NCBI GenBank assembly: GCA_018223125.1
Contig: JAAEZA010000019.1
Coordinates: 1-64,000 of the forward strand
Length of the DNA: 64,000 nt
Source of the DNA: Paracoccaceae bacterium
Lineage (GTDB): Bacteria; Pseudomonadota; Alphaproteobacteria; Rhodobacterales; Rhodobacteraceae
Direction: 5' to 3'
Positions 27,185 to 36,371 of this stretch are shown one piece after another (the first letter of the stretch is position 1; every line of letters starts with the position of its first letter). A program made the translations under genes and the position numbers. The notes under the pieces were generated by a model. It was not told the DNA's origin and ran no database searches. It saw only the letters and a list, made by a program, of their open reading frames with translations.

Positions 27185-28669
27185 TCAGGTGATAAAATCC
27201 CAAACGTCCAGCGTGTCGACAGACACATCCTTGACATAGAGCGATGTGCTGTAGCCCTTAACCTTGATTAAGGTAGAGTCCCCGTCTGCCTTGCTGACAA
27301 ACTTCAGGTCGTCATACCCGAAGCCCACTTCCGTCAGGCTGATCCGGTCTGTACCGTCTTCGAAATCCTTGATCCGGTCCCGCCCTGCGTCTTCACTGAA
27401 ATGGAATACGTCATAGCCTGCGCCGCCGGTCATCGTGTCCCTGCCAGCCCCGCCGTAGAAATAATCATAACCGTCACCGCCAAACATGCGGTCACTTCCG
27501 CCGCCGCCGTAGTAATCGCGCGCATAGCTGCCGCCTGCGCCGTCTTCGGTTCCGCTGTAAAGCCAGTCTTTGCCCGTCCCGCCATAAAGCACATCGCCCC
27601 CGTTGCCGCCGCCGTAAAGACGGTCTTTCCCCGCCTCCCCGTATAACGTGTCGCGATCATCGCCGCCAAACAGGATGTCAGCACCCTGCCCACCGAACAG
27701 GCTGTCGTTATAATCCCCGCCATAAAGCATGTCCCCGCCCTTGGTGCCTTCCAGCACGTCCGAGCCTGCCCCACCATAAAGCTGGTCTGCGCCCCGCCCG
27801 CCGTTCAGACTGTCATTGTGAGAGCCACCGAACACAGCATCCTTGCCGCCGTTCCCCGAAAGGGTGTCAGCACCATAACCGCCCGAAAGCGTGTCATTGC
27901 CCTGATTGCCAAACAGGGTATCTTCAAAGTTGCGCCCGATCAGTCGGTCACCCTTCGCGCCGCCGATCAAAACATTGGAACCGCCAACACCGAACAGTAC
28001 ATCTGCCTTGCTGCTGCCCGTAATCGTCATGGTGTTACTGGCGGCGTCGTGTTCAAAAACCCACGCAGAGGCGTCTACCGCCGGCCCGTAGAGATGCTCC
28101 AGTGCCTCAAGATCCAGCACACCCAACTGTGATGTATAGGGGGACGTGTTATTATACGTCATGACCGTTTGGGTCTGGTTATCAAGCCCGGGGTCAAGGA
28201 TCAGACTGCCGTCATGGGTATGCTTCAGCCCCATTGCGTGGCCTAGTTCGTGCAGCATGATCTGGAAACCGTAGGTGCCCTCGTGGTAATCCCCCTCGTT
28301 ATCAATGACGAATATGCCGTTGCTGGTATACCCCGCAGAGGCGCTCGGATAGCTGGCCCACCCCCCGTAGGCAGATCCGTCCGCATTGGAAATATCAATC
28401 ATGCCGCCGCTTTCGACTTCCACAAACACGACTCCTGCGGCCCGTTCAAAAACATCCGCGGCATCGCGGAAGTTCTCGCGCTGCCGGTCGGTGAAGGCAA
28501 AGGTCCGTGACACCGGATAGGAACTCTCGCTGACAGTGGGAATGTCATCCCCTTGTGCAAAGCTGTAGGTCACGATGACCGGTGTTCCCGGCTCCGCAGT
28601 TGCGTTCCAGCGCGCAGCGGCGAAGTCTTCTATTGCCAGCAAAGCGGTGTAATCGGAAACCACGGTCAT
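27185..28669 (-). CDS. serralysin-like M10 metalloprotease with RTX repeats
   Basis: A 494-residue secreted zinc metalloprotease. The catalytic motif HELGHAMGLKH is at about residues 140-150, and the Met-turn of the metzincin class is VMTYN near 169-173. From about residue 220 the protein is a run of glycine- and aspartate-rich RTX nonapeptides (GGxGxDxLx type), about 18-20 units, which fold on calcium outside the cell. There is no N-terminal signal peptide, so export through a type I system using the C-terminal signal is expected, but no type I secretion genes are near. AGGA precedes the ATG. Likely role: extracellular protein degradation. Confidence 0.92.
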   Translation of the reverse strand: MTVVSDYTALLAIEDFAAARWNATAEPGTPVIVTYSFAQGDDIPTVSESSYPVSRTFAFTDRQRENFRDAADVFERAAGVVFVEVESGGMIDISNADGSAYGGWASYPSASAGYTSNGIFVIDNEGDYHEGTYGFQIMLHELGHAMGLKHTHDGSLILDPGLDNQTQTVMTYNNTSPYTSQLGVLDLEALEHLYGPAVDASAWVFEHDAASNTMTITGSSKADVLFGVGGSNVLIGGAKGDRLIGRNFEDTLFGNQGNDTLSGGYGADTLSGNGGKDAVFGGSHNDSLNGGRGADQLYGGAGSDVLEGTKGGDMLYGGDYNDSLFGGQGADILFGGDDRDTLYGEAGKDRLYGGGNGGDVLYGGTGKDWLYSGTEDGAGGSYARDYYGGGGSDRMFGGDGYDYFYGGAGRDTMTGGAGYDVFHFSEDAGRDRIKDFEDGTDRISLTEVGFGYDDLKFVSKADGDSTLIKVKGYSTSLYVKDVSVDTLDVWDFIT

Positions 28670-28808
28670 TATCTTGTCCTGCTCATTTTATTGGATGCGC
28701 GCCTGTTTTCAGATCTGCGCACTGCTACAGGCAAGACTAAACCCTGCGCCGCCACACCGCAACGGCACAAGGAATGCATCACCTGACAGGGGAGAGAACC
28801 CGCTAGGC

Positions 28809-30179
28809 TTAATAGCTGTATTCGCTGTAAATCCGCGACAGATCGCCGTCCCATTCGCCGCGGAATTTTCCCAGCAATTCGCAGGCGGGGGAATGCCCTG
28901 TGGCGACAACTTCTTCCAGCGCATTCAGGAAGTGGGTTTCATCCGGCACCATCCCGCCTGCGCCCGAACGGGCACGGGCCGCCAGACCCGCTTTGGAAAT
29001 CGCGACGGTCTCGCGGGCGAGATCGATCATCTTAATGCCGTTCACCTCGGCACCGATTCCGTCAACACTGGCGGCCACGCGCAGGGCTTCGCGGGTTTCC
29101 ACGTCCCAGTTCTTGCACAAATCCCACGCCGCATCGAGCGCCCCCTGATCGTACATCAGCCCGACCCAATAGGCCGGAAGTGCACAAATCCGGCGCCACG
29201 GGCCACCATCCGCCCCGCGCATTTCCATAAACTTCTTGATGCGCACTTCGGGGAAACAGGTGGTCAGATGGTCTGCCCAGTCGCTCAGCGTCGGTTTTTC
29301 ACCGGGAAGGGCTGCCAGTTCGCCTTTCAGGAAGTCGCGGAAGGACATGCCCAGCGCGTCCAGATATTTGCCGTCGCGATAAACAAAATACATCGGCACA
29401 TCGAGCGCATATTGCACATATCGCTCAAACCCCATGCCCTCTTCAAACACAAATGGCAACATGCCTGTGCGGGCGTCATCCAGCCCCCGCCAGACGCGGG
29501 AGCGCCATGACTTATGGCCGTTTTCCCTGCCTTCAAAGAAAGGAGAATTGGCAAACAGCGCCGTTGCCACCGGCTGCAACGCCAGACCAACACGGAATTT
29601 CTGCACCATATCGGCTTCGGATGCGAAATCGAGGTTCACCTGCACCGTACAGGTCCGCCGCATCATCTGCGTGCCGTGGGTGCCAACCGTGCCCATATAG
29701 GCATCCATCAGTTTGTAACGCCCTTTTGGCATCAAAGGCATCTGTTCATGGGTCCAGACAGGCGCTGCACCCAGCCCGATAAATCCGGCGCCCATCTTGT
29801 CGGCGATATGCTGGACTTCTTTCAGGTGTTCGTTCACCTCGTCGCAGGTTTCGTGGATGGTTTCAAGCGGCGCCCCGGACAGTTCCAACTGGCCACCAGG
29901 TTCCAGCGAGATATTCGCCCCGTCCTTTTCCAACCCGATAATCCGGCCCGCTTCTTCCACCGGCGACCAGCCAAAGGCATCGCGCAACCCTTCAAGCATG
30001 GTCTTGATGCCGCATGCTCCCTCATAGGGCAGTGGCAGCAGTTCGGCCGTGTCATAGCCGAATTTTTCGTGTTCAGTCCCAATGCGCCAGTCCGATCTGG
30101 GTTTGCACCCGTCAGAAAGATATTGCGCCAATTGGTCGTGGTGTTCGATGGTGCCGCCACCGGACTGGGGGATAGACAT
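28809..30179 (-). CDS. gshA: glutamate-cysteine ligase (class II, plant/alphaproteobacterial type)
   Basis: A 456-residue glutamate-cysteine ligase, which makes gamma-glutamylcysteine for glutathione. Visible marks are WRIGTEHEKFGY near the N-terminus, ISLEPGGQLELSGAPLETIH around residues 95-115, and FMEMRGADGGPWRRI near 325. I chose the ATG at 30179 with GGAG seven bases before it; 16 extra residues upstream are not typical. It is alone on its strand, with 155 bases to the next gene upstream. The size fits the alphaproteobacterial group rather than the E. coli class. Confidence 0.93.
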   Translation of the reverse strand: MSIPQSGGGTIEHHDQLAQYLSDGCKPRSDWRIGTEHEKFGYDTAELLPLPYEGACGIKTMLEGLRDAFGWSPVEEAGRIIGLEKDGANISLEPGGQLELSGAPLETIHETCDEVNEHLKEVQHIADKMGAGFIGLGAAPVWTHEQMPLMPKGRYKLMDAYMGTVGTHGTQMMRRTCTVQVNLDFASEADMVQKFRVGLALQPVATALFANSPFFEGRENGHKSWRSRVWRGLDDARTGMLPFVFEEGMGFERYVQYALDVPMYFVYRDGKYLDALGMSFRDFLKGELAALPGEKPTLSDWADHLTTCFPEVRIKKFMEMRGADGGPWRRICALPAYWVGLMYDQGALDAAWDLCKNWDVETREALRVAASVDGIGAEVNGIKMIDLARETVAISKAGLAARARSGAGGMVPDETHFLNALEEVVATGHSPACELLGKFRGEWDGDLSRIYSEYSY

Positions 30180-30333
30180 GGATGATCTCCGAAACAAAAG
30201 TTGAATTAGACCTGAAACGGATGGCAAGGGGTGTCAAGGCAGGAAGTTGTGAAGCGTCGTGTCACAAAACGGAATACAACCGGCCTGCCCGCCGCTAAAA
30301 CCCCTGTCGGAAAGGCACCAGCCCTTTGTCGTG

Positions 30334-30867
30334 CTAATGCAAAACCCGCTTTTCCCAGATCAGGAAACGTGCGTTCTGCGTGCTGCCCATAGCGCGAACA
30401 GCCTCTTCAAAGTTGACGCCGTTCAGCGCGGCGAAAGCATCAAACAGCAAATCACTCCCCTGCGCGGAAGCAGGGATATACAAAGGATCTCCGCCCAGAT
30501 GGGTCAGCACCCAGAACACATCATCTTCTGCCGGTCCCTTGTCATTGGTCACAATTTCAAGCCTTGTCAGGTTATCCAGCGAAACATATGCCCCACCCTC
30601 GGGTGCAAGATACCCGACCTCGCGCTCCTTGACCTCGACCACACCAACCGCCGAGACAGGCTTGTAGAGTTTCGCCCGCAGGATGGCCCAGAACAACAGA
30701 ACCGCGCACACCCCCGTCAACACCGCGCCAAGCCCTGTCAGGGTGACACTGGACCGGTCAATTCCGCGCCCCAGTATAAAGACCCCGTAAATCACCAGTG
30801 CGCCGGTGATCAGGACTTCTCGCCAGCGCCATAATCCGGCGCGCACTTCGGGGCGGATAAAATTCAT
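30334..30867 (-). CDS. membrane protein of unknown function coupled to rsmE
   Basis: A 177-residue protein with two N-terminal hydrophobic helices (EVLITGALVIYGVFILGRGI and a second around LTGLGAVLTGVCAVLLFWAI), followed by a soluble domain that reads like a PH-like membrane-associated domain (GAYVSLDNLTRLEIVTND). I do not recognise a named family with certainty. Its ATG overlaps the rsmE stop as ATGA, so the two are translationally coupled. The soluble part probably faces the cytoplasm. Confidence 0.7.
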   Translation of the reverse strand: MNFIRPEVRAGLWRWREVLITGALVIYGVFILGRGIDRSSVTLTGLGAVLTGVCAVLLFWAILRAKLYKPVSAVGVVEVKEREVGYLAPEGGAYVSLDNLTRLEIVTNDKGPAEDDVFWVLTHLGGDPLYIPASAQGSDLLFDAFAALNGVNFEEAVRAMGSTQNARFLIWEKRVLH

Positions 30868-31595
30868 ATCCAATCCCCCAAGGCCCGCTGCCACAGCGCA
30901 AGAGCTGCCACCGCCGCTGTATCCGCCCGCAAGATCCGCGGCCCCAGACTTACGGAATGGGTAAACGCCAGTCCGCGCAGATGCGCGACTTCAGACGGGG
31001 AAAACCCGCCCTCCGGCCCGATCAGGATCGCCCAAGGGCCAGCCGGTAAGCCGGCAAGGTCCGTGGCCGGTTCCCCGACCCGTGTTTCATCGCAAAACAG
31101 TAACTGGCGGTCGGCAGGCCAATCCGCCAGCAGCTTGTCCAGCTTGGTCAGATCCGCCACTTCCGGCACATAAGTCCCGCCGCATTGCTCGGCAGCCTCA
31201 ACCGCATGAGCCTGCAAACGGTCCTGCCGCATCCTTTCGGATTGGGTGAACTCTGTCACCACCGGACAGATCCGCGCAGCCCCCATCTCGGCGGCCTTTT
31301 CCACGATAAAATCCGTGCGCGCCTTTTTGATCGGTGCAAACAACAGCCACAGATCGGGGGGCATTTGCAGGGGTTTGCTCTGGCGGCGGCACTCCAGCAC
31401 CGCGTTGCGCTTGTTTGCAACGGTAACCTCGGCCTGCCATTCGCCATCGCGCCCGTTGAACAAGGCCACCATCGCGCCGGTTTTCAGCCGCATCACCCCG
31501 AACAGATAGTGCGCCTGATCCTTCGTCACCGCAACGGGTTGCCCCGCGCCCAACTCCGCGTCTACATAGAGCCTGATTTTCGCTGTCTTATCCAT
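30864..31595 (-). CDS. rsmE: 16S rRNA (uracil-1498-N3)-methyltransferase
   Basis: A 243-residue SPOUT-class methyltransferase that modifies U1498 of 16S rRNA. Family marks are the N-terminal PUA-like part with QAHYLFGVMRLKTG, then KARTDFIVEKAAEMGAARI, and the knot motif LIGPEGGFSPSEV plus SLGPRILRADTAAVAAL. The length is normal. The start at 31595 is only 11 bases from the divergent ubiA start, and no clear ribosome site is visible, so initiation may be leaderless or the promoter may lie inside ubiA. Confidence 0.93.
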   Translation of the reverse strand: MDKTAKIRLYVDAELGAGQPVAVTKDQAHYLFGVMRLKTGAMVALFNGRDGEWQAEVTVANKRNAVLECRRQSKPLQMPPDLWLLFAPIKKARTDFIVEKAAEMGAARICPVVTEFTQSERMRQDRLQAHAVEAAEQCGGTYVPEVADLTKLDKLLADWPADRQLLFCDETRVGEPATDLAGLPAGPWAILIGPEGGFSPSEVAHLRGLAFTHSVSLGPRILRADTAAVAALALWQRALGDWI

Positions 31596-31606
31596 GGGCC
31601 CAGTTT

Positions 31607-32614
31607 ATGACCGATCCGCACCAGACGCCAGAGCCACCACGCACCGATTTGCCCGATGACGGGGGCCGTGTGGCAGATGCTACGGACCTGAACTGGGTGG
31701 ACCGTTTCTGCCCCCGCTGGTCCCGCCCCTACCTGCGCCTGTCCCGTGCCGACCGGCCTGCGGGTACATGGCTGTTGCTGCTGCCCTGCTGGTGGGGGCT
31801 GCTGCTGGCAATCCTGCTGGATCCCGAAGGATTGCGCGCATTTGACGGCTGGCTTGCCATAAGCTGCGCGATGGGCGCGTTCCTGATGCGCGGCGCGGGC
31901 TGTACGTGGAACGACATCGCGGACCGCAACATCGACGGTTCGGTGGAGCGGACCCGCTCGCGCCCCCTTCCGTCAGGGCAGGTCACGACCCGACAGGCAG
32001 CGGTCTGGATGGTGGTGCAGGCCCTTCTGGCCTTTGCCATCCTGCTGACCTACAACGGATTTGCGATTTTTCTGGGCATCGTGGCGCTGGCGCCTGTGGC
32101 GATCTACCCTTTTGCCAAACGCTTTACATGGTGGCCGCAGATCTTCCTTGGCATTGCCTTTAACTGGGGTGCGCTTCTGATGTGGGGGGCGCATAGCGGC
32201 TCTCTCTCAATCACGCCTGTGCTGCTCTACCTCGCAGGTATCTGCTGGACACTGTTTTATGATACGATCTACGCCCATCAGGACAAAGAGGACGACGCAC
32301 TGATCGGGGTTAAATCCACTGCGCGGCTTTTCGCCGATAACACACCGCGCTGGCTCTTCATCTTTCAGGTGATCGCAATGACCCTGCTGCTGCTGGCTGT
32401 CATTACCCCTGCCGCGATGGCGCAGCTGTTGCCCGATCCGCTTGTTTTTCTCATGGTTTTCCTTGGCATCTGGGGCTTTGGCGCCCATCTGACATGGCAA
32501 TTGAGACGGCTGGACATCGACGACACTCAGGTCTGCCTGCGCCTGTTCCGCGCCAACCGCGAGGCCGGACTGATCCCTGTTCTGTTCTGGGCGCTGGCGG
32601 TCCTGCTGACCTAG
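31607..32614 (+). CDS. ubiA: 4-hydroxybenzoate polyprenyltransferase
   Basis: A 335-residue UbiA-type prenyltransferase that joins a polyprenyl chain to 4-hydroxybenzoate in ubiquinone synthesis at the membrane. Both aspartate-rich motifs are seen: NDIADRNIDGSVERTRSRP (about residues 102-120) and YDTIYAHQDKEDD (about 219-231). About eight or nine membrane helices follow the pattern of the family. The first 35 residues are polar and proline-rich. A GTG at 31670 is a possible later start, which would widen the 11-base gap to divergent rsmE. Confidence 0.93.
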   Translation: MTDPHQTPEPPRTDLPDDGGRVADATDLNWVDRFCPRWSRPYLRLSRADRPAGTWLLLLPCWWGLLLAILLDPEGLRAFDGWLAISCAMGAFLMRGAGCTWNDIADRNIDGSVERTRSRPLPSGQVTTRQAAVWMVVQALLAFAILLTYNGFAIFLGIVALAPVAIYPFAKRFTWWPQIFLGIAFNWGALLMWGAHSGSLSITPVLLYLAGICWTLFYDTIYAHQDKEDDALIGVKSTARLFADNTPRWLFIFQVIAMTLLLLAVITPAAMAQLLPDPLVFLMVFLGIWGFGAHLTWQLRRLDIDDTQVCLRLFRANREAGLIPVLFWALAVLLT

Positions 32615-32679
32615 CTTGAACCCGCGCCCGTGTTCATTTACATCAATCCCGTAACGCCAAACCGGCACCGGGGATTTGA

Positions 32680-34542
32680 ATGCATCGTACCGCACTACTG
32701 TTTTCTGCAATCGGATTCATTCTGGTTGCGGCGGGGTCTCTCTTTCTGGGCAACCGTGCGGCGGATTATATTGAAAGTTCCACGCAGGAACAGGTGGATA
32801 CCGCGCTGCGTGCATCGGGCCAGAACTGGGCCACCATCCGCCCCGACGGCCTGATCGTTCATCTGACCGGACTGGCCCCGGATGAAGCCGCCCGCCTGCA
32901 AGCCATTGAAATAATGGGACAGGTGATTGACGCCAACCGCGTTTCCGACAGGACGACGGTGCTGCAATCTTCCGAGATCGTCGAACCGCGTTTTTCTCTT
33001 GAAATGCTGCGAAATGTGGACCGGATTTCACTGATCGGGCTTATTCCCGAACGTGTCGGACGCAGTTTCATTCTCGACCGCGCCACCAAAATTGCCGATG
33101 GCGGCACGGTGACGGACATGTTGGAAAGCACCGAACACCGTGTGCCTTCGGGCTGGGCGCGCAATCTGGACTTTGGCCTCTCCAGCCTTGAAAAACTGCC
33201 CCGTTCCAAGATCTCTGTTACAGCGGACAGTGTTCGCATCACCGCCGTGACCGAGTCCCATGAAGAACAGCGCCGCGTTGAAAAAGCCGTGCGTGATGCC
33301 AAACCCGAAGGACTGGTCCTCTTGATGGACATCACGGCGCCCCGCCCCGTGATCTCTCCGTTCCGCTTCCGCGTTCGAATGGATGAAAACGGGCTGGAAC
33401 TGCAAAGCTGCTCTGCCGACACCACCGCCGCGCGGGATCGCATCCTGCGGGCAGTACGGGCCGCCGGCGCACTTGACACGCTCACCTGCGACATCGGCCT
33501 TGGCGTTCCCACCACCGAATGGGACCAGGCCATTATCCAGAGCGTGCGCTCGCTTAAGCAACTGGGCGGTGGAACGCTTTCGGTTGCAGACAGCGACATC
33601 TCGCTGGTGGCTAATGATGACATCAGCCAGAGCCGGTTTGACACTGTCGTCGGCAGCCTTGAAAATGCCCTGCCAGAGCTCTTTTCACTCCACGCGATCC
33701 TGCCCCCGAAAATCCTTGAAGACGGCGCGGAAAAAAAAGCCGAACTTCCGGAATTCATCGCCACACTCAGCCCCGAAGGCCAGTTACAACTGCGCGGACG
33801 CATTCAAAGTGCATTGGGCAAGCAAAGCATCGGTGCCTTTGCCCGCGCGCTGTTCGGTTCTGGCAATGTTGACAACCGGACCCGCATCGATCCCGAATTG
33901 CCCGACGGCTGGCCGGGCCGTGTTCTGGCCGGACTGGAAGGCCTGTCTGACATGCACCACGGATCCGTTGTGGTTCACCCCGAAAAGCTGACGATCCGCG
34001 GCATCAGCGCGAATCCGGACATAACCTCCGACCTCAGCGGGTTGTTCGCCCAGCGGATCGGTGATGGCGACAAATACACCATCTCCGTCAAACACGATCC
34101 GAAACTGATCCCCAAGGCCTCTACCCTTGACCACCGCCAGTGCGAGGCGCAAATCCGTGCGGTCCTGATTGACCAGCAAATCATCTTTGCCCCGTCCTCG
34201 ACCACAATCGAGGCAGAGAGCCAGGGTGTACTGGATGCCATCGCTGACATTATCAAGGAATGCCCCGACGCGCCGTTCGAAATCGAAGGCCACACAGACA
34301 GTCAGGGCGGTGCAGAGATGAACCGCAATCTCAGCCAGCAACGGGCCGAAGCGGTGCTGAACGGGTTGCTGGCCCGCCGTATCCTGATCGGTGGCCTGAC
34401 AGCGAAAGGGTATGGCGAGGACCAGCCGATTGCGGATAACAGCACCGAGGAAGGCCGCGCTGCCAACCGGCGGATCTGGTTCCGCCTGATCACAGAAGAC
34501 ACTCCGGAAGAACCGGCCACCGAGGAAGAAACCGATGAATAG
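32680..34542 (+). CDS. OmpA-domain protein with BON-like repeats
   Basis: A 620-residue envelope protein. An uncleaved or signal-type hydrophobic N-terminus (LLFSAIGFILVAAGSLFLG) is followed by BON-like alpha/beta units (for example VDTALRASGQNWATIRPDG and later blocks near 190-290). At the C-terminus lies an OmpA-type peptidoglycan-binding domain with FEIEGHTDSQGGAEMNRNLS and ANRRIWFRL. The combination resembles ArfA-like BON/OmpA proteins of alphaproteobacteria. The last residues are acidic (EEPATEEETDE). The stop overlaps the next gene by eight bases, so the two probably act together at the inner membrane or peptidoglycan. Confidence 0.85.
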   Translation: MHRTALLFSAIGFILVAAGSLFLGNRAADYIESSTQEQVDTALRASGQNWATIRPDGLIVHLTGLAPDEAARLQAIEIMGQVIDANRVSDRTTVLQSSEIVEPRFSLEMLRNVDRISLIGLIPERVGRSFILDRATKIADGGTVTDMLESTEHRVPSGWARNLDFGLSSLEKLPRSKISVTADSVRITAVTESHEEQRRVEKAVRDAKPEGLVLLMDITAPRPVISPFRFRVRMDENGLELQSCSADTTAARDRILRAVRAAGALDTLTCDIGLGVPTTEWDQAIIQSVRSLKQLGGGTLSVADSDISLVANDDISQSRFDTVVGSLENALPELFSLHAILPPKILEDGAEKKAELPEFIATLSPEGQLQLRGRIQSALGKQSIGAFARALFGSGNVDNRTRIDPELPDGWPGRVLAGLEGLSDMHHGSVVVHPEKLTIRGISANPDITSDLSGLFAQRIGDGDKYTISVKHDPKLIPKASTLDHRQCEAQIRAVLIDQQIIFAPSSTTIEAESQGVLDAIADIIKECPDAPFEIEGHTDSQGGAEMNRNLSQQRAEAVLNGLLARRILIGGLTAKGYGEDQPIADNSTEEGRAANRRIWFRLITEDTPEEPATEEETDE

Positions 34543-34864
34543 AACAGAACTTATCGTCACAATCGCGATTGTCCTGCTGTTAACCTTTGTCGCCGGTTGG
34601 GCGTTCCGTTGGGCCTATGGCCGCCTGAACAGCGTGAATTCGGTAAACGTTACGGAAATCGACGATCTGGCAAACCGCCTTCACGAAGCGGAAGAAGCCC
34701 GCGATCAGGCGATGACCTATATCCAGCAGCGGGAATGGGAACTGACCAACCAGCTAACCCAATCCGAAGCCGAACTGGCCGCCGCTATGGAAGGTCTGGG
34801 GGCAGCACGGCGGGAAGCTGGCGAACTACAGGCCCAACTGGACGCGATCAACGCCCAGAAGTAG
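34535..34864 (+). CDS. small membrane-anchored coiled-coil protein, partner of the BON/OmpA protein
   Basis: A 109-residue protein with one N-terminal membrane helix (LIVTIAIVLLLTFVAGWAF), then a helical, charged segment of about 65 residues that has coiled-coil character (DLANRLHEAEEARDQAM and later AELAAAMEGLGAARREAGEL). It begins inside the end of the BON/OmpA gene (eight-base overlap), which implies coupled translation and perhaps a physical partnership. No family is recognised. Confidence 0.72.
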   Translation: MNRTELIVTIAIVLLLTFVAGWAFRWAYGRLNSVNSVNVTEIDDLANRLHEAEEARDQAMTYIQQREWELTNQLTQSEAELAAAMEGLGAARREAGELQAQLDAINAQK

Positions 34865-34874
34865 GCCCGCCCGC

Positions 34875-34900
34875 CACTTCAATGTTCCGGAAATACTCAC
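34875..34900. repeat. copy of the dispersed 3'-end repeat
   Basis: CACTTCAATGTTCCGG followed by AAATACTCAC matches the copy at 42.86 kb except for one base in the centre. It lies between the convergent ends of the coiled-coil gene and moaE. Confidence 0.7.
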
Positions 34901-34941
34901 AACACCACCTGCGACAGGTACAGACATACCGGCCCGAAACG

Positions 34942-35382
34942 CTACCAGCGTTTTAGCGCGGCCTCGTCATCTTCCTTGGCATCAACCCATCTGGCCCCTT
35001 CCACCCCGTGTTCCTTCTTCCAGAAGGGCGCGCGGGACTTCAGGAAATCCATCAGGTAATCCGCAGCCTCGAAAGCAGCTTTGCGATGGGGGGCAGCCGT
35101 TGCCACCATCATGATCTGATCACCGGGCTTCAGGGGGCCGTAGCGGTGAATAATCAGACTGTCGTTCAGCGCCCAGCGCCGCCTTGCCTCGGTCTCGATT
35201 TCTGTCAAAGCAGCTTCTGTCATACCGGGGTAATGTTCCAGCTCCAGCGCTGTCAGATCGCCGGTATCATCGCGCACCAGCCCTGTGAAACTCACCAGCG
35301 CGCCAATATCCCTGCGCCCTGCCCGCAGATGATCCAGTTCCTGGCCGAGGTTGAAATCCTCCAATTGCACCCGCACAACCAT
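34942..35382 (-). CDS. moaE: molybdopterin synthase catalytic subunit
   Basis: A 146-residue MoaE, the large subunit of molybdopterin synthase, which puts two sulfurs into precursor Z (cPMP). The motifs GALVSFTGLVRD, LELEHYPGMTE and HRKAAFEAADYLMDFLK are characteristic, and the catalytic lysine region is APFWKKEHG. It follows moaD by three bases and they form the two-subunit enzyme. Terminates near a dispersed repeat. Confidence 0.94.
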   Translation of the reverse strand: MVVRVQLEDFNLGQELDHLRAGRRDIGALVSFTGLVRDDTGDLTALELEHYPGMTEAALTEIETEARRRWALNDSLIIHRYGPLKPGDQIMMVATAAPHRKAAFEAADYLMDFLKSRAPFWKKEHGVEGARWVDAKEDDEAALKRW

Positions 35383-35385
35383 AGC

Positions 35386-35637
35386 CTATCCCCCCGTCAT
35401 AGGTGGGAAAAAGGCAACTTCACGCACACCAGCCAAGGGCGCATCAAAGTCTGACAGACTTTGATCCAGTGCCACCCGTACGGCTGAGACGTCACTGAAG
35501 GCGAGATCATAGCGGTCTTCCCGCGCGCGCAGTTCTGCAATCAGATCATTTACAGTCGCCGCTTGGGTTTCAACAGTTTCCCGCGGCACGCCGATACGTT
35601 CCCGAACCCATGCAAAATAGACCACGTCCAGTTTCAT
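35386..35637 (-). CDS. moaD: molybdopterin synthase sulfur carrier subunit
   Basis: An 83-residue MoaD with a ubiquitin-like fold that ends in the required Gly-Gly (FFPPMTGG), the site that becomes thiocarboxylate. The start YFAWVRERIGVPRETVE is typical. The ATG at 35637 overlaps the pgsA stop as ATGA. Longer readings extend into pgsA and are not credible. It pairs with moaE directly downstream. Confidence 0.94.
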   Translation of the reverse strand: MKLDVVYFAWVRERIGVPRETVETQAATVNDLIAELRAREDRYDLAFSDVSAVRVALDQSLSDFDAPLAGVREVAFFPPMTGG

Positions 35638-36317
35638 TGGCCCGGCTCCACCAGATGGGGCCGCGCTTTGGAAAAGTAATCCCAGCCTGTCACAGCGGTC
35701 AGCACAGCAGCAATCCACAGCAGCACGACACCAACGGTCCATGTAGAATTCATCACCGTCCAATAGTTCAACACACCGTTCACATCTTCAATGGAGCCAT
35801 CCATCACACCATTGAAGATTTCAGCATCCATCCCCTGTACAAGGTTAAGGTAATAATGCTCGAACACGCCTTTCGCAAACAGCACCGCAATAGCGATCAT
35901 CTGCACGGTCGTCTTGTATTTCGCCAGGTTCGTCACTGGCAGAGCCCCCATGGACGCCCCTACAAATTCCCGCAGGCCTGACACAAAAACCTCGCGGAAC
36001 AGGATGATCGTTGCCGGCAACAGGATCCACGGGTCCATCACCAGCTTGTCAGCCGTGGACAGGGCCACAATCACAACCAGTGCAATAACAACCATCGCTT
36101 TGTCGGCAATCGGGTCCAGCATTGCGCCGAACTTGCTTTCCTGCTTCCACAGACGCGCAAGGTAGCCGTCAAAGAAATCGGTAATCGCCGCCGATACAAA
36201 CAATAAAAGCGCGAACCAGTCTGCCAGAGGGCGCTGGAAATACAAAAACATGATTGCCACACCGGGCGCCGCGAAAAGGCGCATGACAGTCAACGTATTG
36301 GGGATGTTCCACTGCAT
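35634..36317 (-). CDS. pgsA: CDP-diacylglycerol-glycerol-3-phosphate 3-phosphatidyltransferase
   Basis: A 227-residue CDP-alcohol phosphatidyltransferase making phosphatidylglycerol phosphate at the membrane. The diagnostic motif is complete: DGYLARLWKQESKFGAMLD followed by PIAD. About five hydrophobic helices are present. The ATG at 36317 has AAGG upstream, and the N-terminus QWNIPNTLTVMRLFAAPGV is typical. It lies between uvrC (54 bases) and moaD (overlap) on one strand, an order common in alphaproteobacteria. Confidence 0.94.
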   Translation of the reverse strand: MQWNIPNTLTVMRLFAAPGVAIMFLYFQRPLADWFALLLFVSAAITDFFDGYLARLWKQESKFGAMLDPIADKAMVVIALVVIVALSTADKLVMDPWILLPATIILFREVFVSGLREFVGASMGALPVTNLAKYKTTVQMIAIAVLFAKGVFEHYYLNLVQGMDAEIFNGVMDGSIEDVNGVLNYWTVMNSTWTVGVVLLWIAAVLTAVTGWDYFSKARPHLVEPGQ

Positions 36318-36371
36318 CACAAGCCCTTCCAAATCACTTCAACGGTTCCGCGAGAAGATGTAGCCAATGCC

